DNA from: Phycisphaerales bacterium UBA854
GTDB lineage: Bacteria; Planctomycetota; Phycisphaerae; Phycisphaerales; SM1A02
Length of the DNA: 64,000 bases
NCBI GenBank assembly: GCA_002295885.1
Contig: DBGM01000040.1
Location: 7,963 to 71,962, forward strand
Direction: 5' to 3'
Shown one piece after another: positions 48,784 to 56,693 of this stretch (position 1 is the first letter of the stretch; every line of letters starts with the position of its first letter). A program made the position numbers and the translations under genes. The notes beneath the pieces are model-generated. The model was not told the DNA's origin and ran no database searches. It saw only the letters and a program-made list of their open reading frames with translations.

Positions 48784-49839
48784 ATGTTCAAGCAGATCAG
48801 TCTTGCCGCCATCGCGATCACCATGCTGGCCTGGTGCCAGTCCGCCAGTGCCCAGATGGGCCAGCGACTCAAGGTCGGCGATCCGGCCCCCGGCCTCTCC
48901 ATCGAGGAATGGGTCAAGGGCGACGAGACCACGCTCGAGAACGGCACCACCTACGTGGTCGAGTTCTGGGCGACGTGGTGCGGTCCCTGCAAGAAGTCCA
49001 TTCCGCACCTGACCGAACTGCAGCAGCAGTACGAGCCGGATCAGCTCCGCATCATCGGCGTCAGCACCGAGGAGGCGGATGTGGTCAGTCAGTTCGTGCG
49101 GCGCCAGGGTCGCAAGATGGACTACACCGTCGCGGTCGACAAGCGGCAGGCGACCAGTCGCGCCTGGATGAAGGCGGCGGGGCAGAACGGCATTCCCACC
49201 GCATTCATCGTCGGCCCGGAAGGCACCGTCCAGTTCATCGGGCATCCCTTGTCACCCGATTTCGACGACGCTCTCGAGAAGATCATCGACGGTCGGTACA
49301 ACCAGAAGCTGATGAGTCAGGTCGCCGGTCACCTCGAGGCGATCGAGAAGCACCGCAAGTACAAGAACTGGCAGCAGTACGACGACATCACCGCCGAGGT
49401 CATCCAGCGTGATCCGCGGATCTTCTACTTCTTGGTCCTGGATCGGTTCAAGGTCTTCATGAACGAGCAGAAGGATCCCGCCAAGGCCTACGAGTACGCC
49501 CGCGAGGTGATCGAAAGCTATCCGGACGATCCCGAACTGCTGTCCTGGCTCGCTGAGATGATCGCATTCGACCCCGAAATCCCCGACGCCCAGCGCAATC
49601 TCGACATCGCGCTGGCGGCCGCCACGGCGGCCCGGGTCAACGGACGTCCCAACGATCCCCGTTTCGTGCAGACCGAGGCACTGGTCCGGTTCTCCCGGGG
49701 CGAGATCGACGAGGCCGTCGCGTTGCAGGAGAAGGCCTACTTCATGGCCCCGCCGCGCAAGAAGGCCGAGTACCAGCCCAAACTGCGGGAGTTCCGCAAG
49801 AAGCAGCAGGAACTCAAGGCGTCGAGCGGGACGGACTGA
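48784..49839 (+). CDS. Exported thioredoxin-like (TlpA/AhpC-TSA) protein with helical C-terminus
   Basis: A 351-residue protein with a signal peptide (about 1-23, ending SASA) and a periplasmic thioredoxin fold containing W65-CGPC-69 in the EFWATWCGPCKKSIPHL context, the cis-Pro region GIPTAFIVG and a TlpA-like layout. Residues about 180-340 add a helical TPR-like domain (QVAGHLEAIEKHRKYKNW...AEMIAFDP...). Redox-active CXXC suggests thiol-disulfide exchange or maturation of secreted proteins, perhaps cytochromes. GAGAGGA precedes the ATG; TATGAT at 48724-48729 could be the -10. It leads the rpe gene by 38 bp. Confidence 0.85.
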   Translation: MFKQISLAAIAITMLAWCQSASAQMGQRLKVGDPAPGLSIEEWVKGDETTLENGTTYVVEFWATWCGPCKKSIPHLTELQQQYEPDQLRIIGVSTEEADVVSQFVRRQGRKMDYTVAVDKRQATSRAWMKAAGQNGIPTAFIVGPEGTVQFIGHPLSPDFDDALEKIIDGRYNQKLMSQVAGHLEAIEKHRKYKNWQQYDDITAEVIQRDPRIFYFLVLDRFKVFMNEQKDPAKAYEYAREVIESYPDDPELLSWLAEMIAFDPEIPDAQRNLDIALAAATAARVNGRPNDPRFVQTEALVRFSRGEIDEAVALQEKAYFMAPPRKKAEYQPKLREFRKKQQELKASSGTD

Positions 49840-49877
49840 GACGGACCACCGGCAGCCGTTGCAGCAAAGGAGTGCTC

Positions 49878-50564
49878 ATGACGACCATGCCAGCGACCCA
49901 CCCCATCACGGGCACGATCACCGCGCCGCTCGTGGCGCCCTCGATTCTCTCGGCCGACTTCGCCGCGTTGGGCGACGACTGCCGCGCCGTCGTGGAGGCG
50001 GGTGCGGACCTGCTTCATCTGGACGTCATGGACGGGCATTTCGTTCCCAATGTCACGATGGGGCCGGCGCTGTGCCGTTCGCTGCACCACTGCCTGCCCG
50101 AGGTCTTCCTCGATGTCCATCTGATGGTCACGAACCCGATGATGTACGTACAGCCCTTCGCCGATGCGGGGGCGGGTCACATCACGTTCCACATCGAAGC
50201 CGACGAGGATCCCGGTGAGGTAATCGACTGCATCCGCGCCGCCGGCTGCACGGCGGGCATCGCGGTGAATCCCCCGACCGAGTGGCAATCGATCGAACCC
50301 TGGATCGAGGCCGTCGACATGGTCCTGGTCATGAGCGTCAATCCGGGCTTCTCCGGGCAGGCCTTCATCGACTCCGTGCTCGCGAAGACCCGGGCGATCG
50401 CTCCGCGGCTGCGGGACGATCAACGCCTGCAGATGGACGGCGGCGTGAACCTCGGATCGGTTGAAGCCTGTCGTGAGGCGGGTTGCGATCTGCTGGTCGC
50501 TGCATCCGCGATCTTCGGCTCCGACGATTTTGCCGGTTCGATTTCGGCCCTCAGGGGTGCCTGA
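49878..50564 (+). CDS. rpe: Ribulose-phosphate 3-epimerase
   Basis: Interconverts ribulose 5-phosphate and xylulose 5-phosphate. The 228-residue TIM barrel has APSILSADFAALG, LHLDVMDGHFVPNVTMG (metal-binding His/Asp), VFLDVHLMV and the C-terminal MSVNPGFSGQAF and MDGGVNLGSV phosphate-binding region. AAAGGAG is five bases before the ATG at 49878; an in-frame GTG at 49872 is also possible. The next gene accD begins 132 bp on. That spacer holds a 6-bp hairpin (TCACCC.../GGGTGA, about 50575-50595) with no T-tract. Confidence 0.95.
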   Translation: MTTMPATHPITGTITAPLVAPSILSADFAALGDDCRAVVEAGADLLHLDVMDGHFVPNVTMGPALCRSLHHCLPEVFLDVHLMVTNPMMYVQPFADAGAGHITFHIEADEDPGEVIDCIRAAGCTAGIAVNPPTEWQSIEPWIEAVDMVLVMSVNPGFSGQAFIDSVLAKTRAIAPRLRDDQRLQMDGGVNLGSVEACREAGCDLLVAASAIFGSDDFAGSISALRGA

Positions 50565-50696
50565 GGAGCGTTTTCACCCAAATCCAAGGGGTGAGGGGTT
50601 TACGGCGACCAGTGGAGTCGTCACCATTCTCTACATCGAAGCGCCCGGGCTCATTGGAGCCATCACCGTGCTGGTGACGATGCAGAAGAGGTCACG

Positions 50697-51548
50697 ATGG
50701 CTGAAGTCAAGTCACGAAGCTGGTCCGATGTCGAAGCCGGTCACCCTACGGGGAAGAAACCGGTGCCCGAGGGGTTGTGGGTTCGCTGCCCCTCGTGCAG
50801 CTCGAGCCTCTTCCGACGGTCGCTCGAGAACAACCTCAACGTCTGCCCCGAATGCGAACATCATTTCCGGCTGAGCGGCATCCAGCGGGTCGAGCAGCTC
50901 TCCGATCCGGGGACCTTCGTTCCGATGGATGCGGATCTGGTCTCCGCCGATCCGCTGGAGTTCGTGGACGTCAAGGCCTATCCGGACCGGATCGCGGCGG
51001 CGCGGAAGAAGACCGGCCAGAACGATGCCGTCCAGTGCGGAACCGCGTTCATCAAGGGCCGCAAGGTCATCATGGCCGTGATGGACTTCACCTTCCTCGG
51101 CGGCTCGATGGGGTCCGTGGTGGGTGAGAAGATCGCCCGGGCCACGGAGGCGGCGGCCGAAGAGAACCTGCCCCTGATCGTGGTGTCCGCTTCCGGCGGA
51201 GCCCGGATGATGGAATCCGGCCTCTCCCTGATGCAGATGGCCAAGACCTCCGCCGCCCTGGCACGGTTCGACGAGATGGGCGGACTGTTCATCTCGGTCC
51301 TGACCGATCCGACCACCGGTGGGGTGACGGCGAGCTTCGCCATGCTCGGCGACGTGATTCTGGCCGAGCCCAAGGCGCTCATCGGATTCGCCGGTCCGCG
51401 GGTGATCGAACAGACCATTCGTCAGGAACTGCCCGAGGGATTCCAGCGAAGCGAGTTCCTGCTCGAATGCGGTTTCGTCGATCGAGTCGTGCACCGCAGC
51501 GATCTCCGAAGCGAGATCTCCAGCCTCATCGACTATGCAGGCAAGTGA
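50697..51548 (+). CDS. accD: Acetyl-CoA carboxylase carboxyltransferase subunit beta
   Basis: Beta subunit of acetyl-CoA carboxylase, transferring the carboxyl from biotin to acetyl-CoA in fatty acid synthesis. The 283-residue protein has the N-terminal zinc ribbon (C31-X2-C34, C50-X2-C53), then the crotonase-like carboxyltransferase fold with VVSASGGARMMESGLSLMQMAKTSAAL and SVLTDPTTGGVTASFAMLGD, and a C-terminal FVDRVVHRSDLR. GAGG is five bases before the ATG. accA, accB and accC are not in the window. The last 14 bp overlap the lnt start. Confidence 0.95.
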   Translation: MAEVKSRSWSDVEAGHPTGKKPVPEGLWVRCPSCSSSLFRRSLENNLNVCPECEHHFRLSGIQRVEQLSDPGTFVPMDADLVSADPLEFVDVKAYPDRIAAARKKTGQNDAVQCGTAFIKGRKVIMAVMDFTFLGGSMGSVVGEKIARATEAAAEENLPLIVVSASGGARMMESGLSLMQMAKTSAALARFDEMGGLFISVLTDPTTGGVTASFAMLGDVILAEPKALIGFAGPRVIEQTIRQELPEGFQRSEFLLECGFVDRVVHRSDLRSEISSLIDYAGK

Positions 51549-53208
51549 CACCGGCGCGGCCGGGATCCAGTTGAACCGAATCGACCGCCTCCACGTGACG
51601 TGGCTGCTTCTCCTGCTCTCCGTGCTGTGTTGGTGGGTCGCGTTTCCACCGGTGGGCGCCTGGCCGTTGATCCTGCTGTCCGCTTGGGCGTTGATTCGCG
51701 CCGCCGTCGGGGCACGCACCACCGGGCATCTTCTGCTGGCGACCGGTGTGCTGTTCACACTGCTCTGGCTGTGGGTTCAGCGTTGGACCGCCGACGTGTC
51801 GGGGCCGGGCTATCCGGTCCTTGCGGTGTACATGGCGGGCTGGATGTGTCTGATGGCGTGGCTCCTGCGTCGCTTCGCCCGCGATCGCTTCTACCGCAAC
51901 TGGCCCATGGCCTGCACGGCTCCGGTCGTCGTGGTGGCCGTCGAATACCTTCGCGGATGCGTGGTATTCGATGGATACCCGTGGTACTTCTTCGGACATC
52001 CCCTGATCGATGCGCCGGCGCTGATCCAGTTCGCCGACACCGTGGGCAGCTGGTGGGGAAGCATTCTGGTCGCCACGGTCGCCGGGTCCCTGTACGACAT
52101 CTGGTCACGCTCTCCAAGGTCTTCGGCAAGTGCCTGGGTTGCGACTGGCGTGCTTCTCTTCTCGGTGTTGTACGGTGGGTGGCGACTCGGTCAGGAGTCG
52201 ACCGTTCCCGGGCCGAGCGTAGTTGGAATCCAGACGAATCTTCCTCAGGACAACAAGGTGGGGTGGAGTTGGTCGGCACAGCAGCAGGACGTCGCCGGCT
52301 TCATCGAGATGACCATGCAGGCGGCCCGCGAGGACATCGACCTCGTCGTGTGGCCGGAGACGATGGTGCCGGGACTGGGATTCGAGCCCGACACCGCGGC
52401 ATCCATCCTCGAAGCCGGCGGGGGATTCGACTACCTCGTGCACTGGCCGGGAGCGATGCGGGCCCTGGCCCGCTCACTCGGCCGTCCGCTGCTCGTAGGC
52501 AGTCCGACCTGGCTCGGACTGGAAGTCGTGGAACGCGACGGCGTGCGGCAGCTGGAGGCGGAACGTCGCTACAACAGCGCGGTCCTGCTCGAACCCGACG
52601 GAGGGGTCGAGCGGTACGACAAGGTGGCCCTCACGCCCTTCGGCGAGTTCATGCCCTACGTGGAACACTGGCCATGGCTCGAGGAGCGGTTGTTGTCCTT
52701 CGGTGCCGGCGGCATGTCCTTCAACCTGCTGCGGGGGGACGAGGTCGGCCCGCTGCATCTGCACCGGAGGGACGGCACCAGCCTCGGCATCGCGACCCCG
52801 ATCTGCTTCGAGGACACCGTCGCCTCCCTGTGCCGGCGACTGGTCTACGTCGACGGGGTCAAGCGGGCCCAGTTGATGGTCAACATCAGCAACGACGGGT
52901 GGTTCGGAACCGATGCGGCCGCCCGCATCACCCACGGCATGGTGGCCAGATTCCGCTGCATCGAGAATCGCGTGCCGTTGCTGCGGGTCGTCAACACCGG
53001 GCAGACCGCACTCTTCGACTCCTGCGGACGAACCGTGGTCATGCTGCCGATGTTCGAGTCCTCCTGGTTGCCCGTCGTTCCGCAGCTGGACGAGCGGACG
53101 ACGATCTACGGGGCGTGGTTCGGCGATTCGATCGCCGGGGGCCTGCTGCTTCTGTGCCTGCTGAACCTGCTCTGGACGCTGCTTCCTCGGATCAGGGAGT
53201 CGAAGTAG
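51535..53208 (+). CDS. lnt: Apolipoprotein N-acyltransferase
   Basis: Adds the third acyl chain to the N-terminal cysteine of lipoproteins at the inner membrane. The 557-residue protein has about six membrane helices (roughly 20-215) and a nitrilase-type periplasmic domain with the catalytic triad E275 (VVWPETM), K363 (YDKVALTPFGEFMP) and C424 (TPICFEDT), plus a C-terminal helix. The ATG lies 14 bp before the accD stop, and the gene ends ten bases before a lipoprotein gene, its likely class of substrate. Confidence 0.93.
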   Translation: MQASDTGAAGIQLNRIDRLHVTWLLLLLSVLCWWVAFPPVGAWPLILLSAWALIRAAVGARTTGHLLLATGVLFTLLWLWVQRWTADVSGPGYPVLAVYMAGWMCLMAWLLRRFARDRFYRNWPMACTAPVVVVAVEYLRGCVVFDGYPWYFFGHPLIDAPALIQFADTVGSWWGSILVATVAGSLYDIWSRSPRSSASAWVATGVLLFSVLYGGWRLGQESTVPGPSVVGIQTNLPQDNKVGWSWSAQQQDVAGFIEMTMQAAREDIDLVVWPETMVPGLGFEPDTAASILEAGGGFDYLVHWPGAMRALARSLGRPLLVGSPTWLGLEVVERDGVRQLEAERRYNSAVLLEPDGGVERYDKVALTPFGEFMPYVEHWPWLEERLLSFGAGGMSFNLLRGDEVGPLHLHRRDGTSLGIATPICFEDTVASLCRRLVYVDGVKRAQLMVNISNDGWFGTDAAARITHGMVARFRCIENRVPLLRVVNTGQTALFDSCGRTVVMLPMFESSWLPVVPQLDERTTIYGAWFGDSIAGGLLLLCLLNLLWTLLPRIRESK

Positions 53209-53218
53209 GATGTCGGCC

Positions 53219-54286
53219 ATGAAGCATCTCCTCACCGGTCTGGCGATTCTCCTGGTCTGCGGCTGCGCATCGGAGGAGGGACGGCAGTGGAGTTCCCGAA
53301 GCGAATCGGTGATCGAGCCCGGCAGTCCCGCCCTGCAGCAACCGGTGGCATCCCGCATCGAGGTGCTCGATGAAGCCATCCGGGTCTCCGCCGTCGACCT
53401 GCTCATGCAGGCGTCCCAGTCGGAGGATCCGCTGCTGCGTGCGAATGCGATCGAAGGGCTGCAGCCGGTGGGGGAACAGCTCGACGAGGTCGTCCGGTTC
53501 GGCATGACCGACGAGAACGAAGGAGTCCGCTACATCGCCGTCCTGTCGGTCGGCATGCAGCGGCTGTGCTCGCTCTCCCACCTAGTGCGTCCCATGCTGG
53601 ACGACGCCAGTCCGTCCGTCCGCGCCGCGGCGATGTTCAGCCTCGAACGCTGCGGCGATGAAGTGGATCTCTCGCCGCTGGCGGGCATGGTCCTCGGGGG
53701 GGACCCGACCGCAAAGGCCAACGCGGCCTTCGTGCTCGGCGAACTGGGAAACCCCTCGGCGATTCCGCTGATCCGCAGCGGCGTGGGTCGTCGAATGGGT
53801 CAGGTCGATCCGGCGCGGGTCCAGGCCATCGACCTGGTCATGGCCGAGGCGATGGTCCGGCTCGGGGACGATTCCGAACGGGAAGTGATCCGGGCGGCCC
53901 TCTTCTCACCCAGCGAACGGGGAGAACTCACCGCCCTCGCCAGCCAGATGCTCGGCGAGTTGGGTGACACCATGATGATCCAGAATCTCCAGGATCTGGC
54001 CACGGGGCAGGGTCCCCGCCAGCCGGGCATCGAGATCCAACTGGTCGCCAGCGAAGCCCTGGCTCGGCTCGACCCCAACCGGGTGCCCGTGGAGTTCGTG
54101 CTCCAGCAGGTCCAGCATCCGGCCCCCGGGATCCGTGCTCAGGCCGCCAGCGTGCTTGGAACGCTGGATTCGGCTCGATTCGGTCCTCAGCTCTCGGTCC
54201 TGATCCGGGACCAGGATCCGAGGGTCCAGGTGGCGGCCGCGGCCGCCTCCCTCCGGGATCAGTCGGCCCCGGTTGTCGAGCAGTAA
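53219..54286 (+). CDS. HEAT-repeat lipoprotein
   Basis: A 355-residue lipoprotein precursor: short signal with lipobox LLVCGC (Cys about 16), then HEAT/PBS-lyase-type repeats of about 30 residues throughout (for example DPLLRANAIEGLQ, NEGVRYIAVLSVG, SPSVRAAAMFSLERCGD, NPSAIPLIRSG, APGIRAQAASVLGTL). It probably scaffolds proteins at the outer or inner membrane. ATG at 53219 has AGGA at eight bases; an ATG at 53210 adds three residues and lacks a good site. It follows lnt by ten bases and is followed by a strong promoter. Confidence 0.82.
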   Translation: MKHLLTGLAILLVCGCASEEGRQWSSRSESVIEPGSPALQQPVASRIEVLDEAIRVSAVDLLMQASQSEDPLLRANAIEGLQPVGEQLDEVVRFGMTDENEGVRYIAVLSVGMQRLCSLSHLVRPMLDDASPSVRAAAMFSLERCGDEVDLSPLAGMVLGGDPTAKANAAFVLGELGNPSAIPLIRSGVGRRMGQVDPARVQAIDLVMAEAMVRLGDDSEREVIRAALFSPSERGELTALASQMLGELGDTMMIQNLQDLATGQGPRQPGIEIQLVASEALARLDPNRVPVEFVLQQVQHPAPGIRAQAASVLGTLDSARFGPQLSVLIRDQDPRVQVAAAAASLRDQSAPVVEQ

Positions 54287-54296
54287 ACCGGGTATA

Positions 54297-54325
54297 TTGA
54301 CATTCCTCGGGGTGGTGGATACAAA
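54297..54325 (+). promoter_or_regulatory. Sigma70-type promoter upstream of the MreC-like gene
   Basis: TTGACA (54297-54302, perfect) and TACAAA (54320-54325) are separated by 17 bp. Transcription would start near 54332, leading into a run of inverted repeats. It begins 11 bp after the HEAT lipoprotein stop. Confidence 0.68.
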
Positions 54326-54332
54326 CCTTGAT

Positions 54333-54347
54333 CGCCGATTGTCGGCG
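54333..54347 (+). promoter_or_regulatory. Hairpin at the 5' end of the MreC-like transcript
   Basis: CGCCGA and TCGGCG flank a TTG loop, a perfect 6-bp stem at the predicted 5' end of the mRNA. Such terminal stems can protect transcripts. A smaller GGTC/GACC stem follows at 54354-54365. Confidence 0.4.
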
Positions 54348-54364
54348 GTCGTCGGTCCACAGAC

Positions 54365-54385
54365 CATGACGCGAGGAGCGTCATG
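54365..54385 (+). promoter_or_regulatory. Hairpin with Shine-Dalgarno loop and start codon in its stem
   Basis: CATGACGC and GCGTCATG flank GAGGA, a perfect 8-bp stem with a 5-nt loop. The loop is a Shine-Dalgarno core and the 3' arm ends with the ATG (54383) of a seven-codon ORF, so this RNA element presents the ribosome-binding site in a loop. It lies 38 bp before the GTG of the MreC-like gene. Confidence 0.45.
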
Positions 54386-54406
54386 AACGGACCGGCATCA
54401 CCCTGA
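54383..54406 (+). CDS. Candidate 7-codon leader peptide before the MreC-like gene
   Basis: Encodes MNGPASP and ends 16 bp before the GTG of the main gene. Its GAGGA lies five bases upstream in a hairpin loop. Short length makes it uncertain, but the hairpin arrangement argues that it has a regulatory role in ribosome loading. Confidence 0.3.
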   Translation: MNGPASP

Positions 54407-54422
54407 ATGTCGAGGCTGGACC

Positions 54423-55313
54423 GTGCATATTCTCACGAAGATCTTCATCGTCCTGGTGACACTGCTCGCCATCTTCATGGTTCCCCTGGTCGTGGTTTCC
54501 GCCAAGAACCAGGAGCACTGGAAGTCGGAGGCCATGGCCTTCTCCCAGTCGCACCGACTGGTCTCGAGCCAGTTGCAGGCGGAGAGACAGAACCACCAGG
54601 CTGAACTCGCGCAGCACGCCCAGGAACTCCAGGACTACAGCCAGCGACTCGCCCAGCTGCAGGCCAGCATCGCCGACTGCGACAAGCAGCGCCTCGATCT
54701 CGAGTCGCAGCTGCTGACCGCGAATCTCACCATCACCGAGCACGGTGCGACGAACCGCACCATGGTTAAGAGCCTGCAGACCAACAGCGAACTCAACAAG
54801 GTGCTGGTGGACGATCTGCAGCAGCTTCGCTCCCGAGCCATCACCGCCGAGCGGCAGAAGCTCGAACTCGACGACGCGCTCCGCGAGCGGGACAGCCAGT
54901 TGCAGGTGGCCCTGGCGGCCCGCCGCAAGCTGGAGGAGGAACTGAAGTCCCTGCGTGACCAGCAGGCCTCCGCCGTCGAGAAGATCTCGGAATACGTGGC
55001 TCGCTTCGGAGCCCTCGACGACAAGGGCATGACCCTCGACGAGGGCATCGCCCCCGATCGCGACCTCGAGACCACGGTGCTCGACGTCAGCCGCGGCGAT
55101 GATCGCGTGCTGGTCGAGATCGACGCGGGGTCCCGCGACGGTGTCAAGGAGGGCTGGGTCCTCACCATCGGTGACGACGGCACCTTCATCGGCAAGCTTC
55201 GCATCATCGACGTTGACATCAACCGGTCCACCGGGATCCTGTCCCTCGAGAACTCCTCGCGTGGAATGGTCGAGATCGGACACCGTGCCTACGCCATGAT
55301 GGGCCAGGACTGA
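54423..55313 (+). CDS. MreC-like membrane coiled-coil protein
   Basis: A 296-residue protein with a membrane helix (4-26), a long coiled coil (about 30-195, rich in Gln, Glu, Leu) and a beta-rich C-terminal domain (215-292). The segment IDAGSRDGVKEG (233-244) and the following VLTIGDDGTFIGKLRIIDVDINRST resemble the MreC core (IDxGxxDGVxxGxxV...GxVGxVxEVxxxxS). I read it as an MreC-like scaffold distinct from the annotated mreC at 56694. The start is GTG at 54423 with GAGG seven bases upstream. It has its own promoter and is separated from mreB by a strong terminator. Function is inferred. Confidence 0.68.
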   Translation: MHILTKIFIVLVTLLAIFMVPLVVVSAKNQEHWKSEAMAFSQSHRLVSSQLQAERQNHQAELAQHAQELQDYSQRLAQLQASIADCDKQRLDLESQLLTANLTITEHGATNRTMVKSLQTNSELNKVLVDDLQQLRSRAITAERQKLELDDALRERDSQLQVALAARRKLEEELKSLRDQQASAVEKISEYVARFGALDDKGMTLDEGIAPDRDLETTVLDVSRGDDRVLVEIDAGSRDGVKEGWVLTIGDDGTFIGKLRIIDVDINRSTGILSLENSSRGMVEIGHRAYAMMGQD

Positions 55314-55323
55314 GGAGGGACCG

Positions 55324-55506
55324 ATGAGCCGATTCAACACACCATCGATTCGAGCTGGCGGCGGCGTGGATGTCTACACCGCTCTGGCCGGCGTGGCCGC
55401 CCTGATCCTGCTGACCGGTTGCCTGATCATGATCTTCCACAACATCCAGTACTCCTCGAGCTCGGCCACGAGCGACGACGGTGGGGTGTTCAAGATCCTC
55501 GACTGA
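55324..55506 (+). CDS. Small single-pass membrane protein
   Basis: A 60-residue protein with one helix (about 17-38, VYTALAGVAALILLTGCLIMI) and a Ser-rich C-terminal tail. It begins ten bases after the MreC-like gene with AGGAGGGACC four bases before the ATG, so it is surely translated. It probably joins the MreC-like protein in an envelope complex. No family is recognised. Confidence 0.68.
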   Translation: MSRFNTPSIRAGGGVDVYTALAGVAALILLTGCLIMIFHNIQYSSSSATSDDGGVFKILD

Positions 55507-55537
55507 TCGGACGTCCGCTTCATCCACAATCCCTTCG

Positions 55538-55564
55538 CGGCGTCGACATGGTCGACGCCGTTTT
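55538..55564 (+). terminator. Strong intrinsic terminator after the MreC-like operon
   Basis: CGGCGTCGAC and GTCGACGCCG flank ATG: a perfect 10-bp stem with a 3-nt loop, followed by TTTT. It closes the two-gene unit and isolates it from mreB. The promoter of mreB overlaps this hairpin. Confidence 0.75.
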
Positions 55565-55572
55565 CGTATGAT
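55543..55572 (+). promoter_or_regulatory. Promoter for mreBCD overlapping the upstream terminator
   Basis: TCGACA (55543-55548, 5 of 6 to TTGACA) and TATGAT (55567-55572, 5 of 6 to TATAAT) with an 18-bp spacer. The -35 lies inside the stem of the terminator. Transcription would start near 55579 and run about 35 nt to the mreB GTG at 55614, which has GGAGGG just upstream. Confidence 0.5.
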
Positions 55573-55613
55573 GACCCCACACGCCCCGTAGCAGGGCGCC
55601 AGGAGGGCGAACA

Positions 55614-56666
55614 GTGCTGCTGGATACGATTCTCGGCTGGTTCAGCGTCGACATGGGCATAGACCTCGGTACCTGCAACACGCTCGTCAGCGTGCGTGGA
55701 GAAGGTGTGCTTCTGAACGAGCCGTCCGTGGTTGCGGTCAAGCGGGGAACCAACCGGGTCCTCAACAACGGCAATGCGGTCGGATGGCAGGCCAAGGAGA
55801 TGCTGGGAAAGACACCCGGTTCCATCAGCGCGATTCGTCCGCTGAAGGACGGCGTCATCAGCGACTTCGAGATCACCGAGGCGATGCTGAGCTACTTCAT
55901 CCGCAAGGCGACCGGACGATCGAGGCTGATCAGTCCCCGCGTCGTCATCGCGGTGCCCTCGGGCATCACGGCCGTCGAGAAGCGTGCGGTCCTGGATTCC
56001 GCGACCCGGGCCGGCGCCCGTCGCGTCTATCTGATCGAGGAGCCGATGGCGGCCGGCATCGGCGCCGGCCTTCCCATCGCCGAGCCGAAGGCGTCCATGG
56101 TCGTGGACATCGGGGGCGGTACCACGGAGGTCGCGATCATGTCGCTGGCCGACATCGCGACCTGTGAATCGGTGCGCGTGGCGGGTGACGACTTCGACGA
56201 GGCGATCATCCAGCACATGAAGAAGACCTACAACATGACGATCGGTGAACAGACCGCCGAACGGATCAAGATCGAGATCGGATCCGCTGCGAAGGTCACC
56301 GACGACACCGTGCTCGAGGTGCGTGGTCGTGACAACACCAACGGACTGCCCGGCAAGACGGACGTGACCAGCGAGGAGATCCGGGAAGCCCTCCAGGATC
56401 CGGTCCGCTCCATCGTCGATGCCGTCAAGCGGACCCTCGATCGGGCCGAGCCCGAACTCTCCGCCGACCTGATCTCCGAAGGGATCTGCCTGGTCGGCGG
56501 CGGGGCACTGCTCCGGGGCATCGACGTGGTGATCAACCGCGAGACCAACCTCGACGTCACGATCGCGGAGGATCCGCTGACCTGCGTCGCTCGGGGCACC
56601 AGCATCTACCTCGAGAACATCGAGGTCTGGAAGGGCACCATGGAATCGGACATGGACGATCTGTGA
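55614..56666 (+). CDS. mreB: Rod shape-determining actin-like protein MreB
   Basis: Bacterial actin that organises peptidoglycan synthesis along the cell side. The 350-residue protein has phosphate-1 MGIDLGTCNTLV (Cys where many MreB proteins have Ala), VAVPSGIT, phosphate-2 VVDIGGGTTEVAIMSL, IKIEIGSA and adenosine motif VGGGALLRG. The start is GTG at 55614 with a good GGAGG. It heads an operon mreB-mreC-mreD-GlmU-like-polA. The presence of MreB fits a peptidoglycan-bearing planctomycete class. Confidence 0.95.
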   Translation: MLLDTILGWFSVDMGIDLGTCNTLVSVRGEGVLLNEPSVVAVKRGTNRVLNNGNAVGWQAKEMLGKTPGSISAIRPLKDGVISDFEITEAMLSYFIRKATGRSRLISPRVVIAVPSGITAVEKRAVLDSATRAGARRVYLIEEPMAAGIGAGLPIAEPKASMVVDIGGGTTEVAIMSLADIATCESVRVAGDDFDEAIIQHMKKTYNMTIGEQTAERIKIEIGSAAKVTDDTVLEVRGRDNTNGLPGKTDVTSEEIREALQDPVRSIVDAVKRTLDRAEPELSADLISEGICLVGGGALLRGIDVVINRETNLDVTIAEDPLTCVARGTSIYLENIEVWKGTMESDMDDL

Positions 56667-56693
56667 TCGCTTCGTCCGGGGTGAGGAGCCGAG

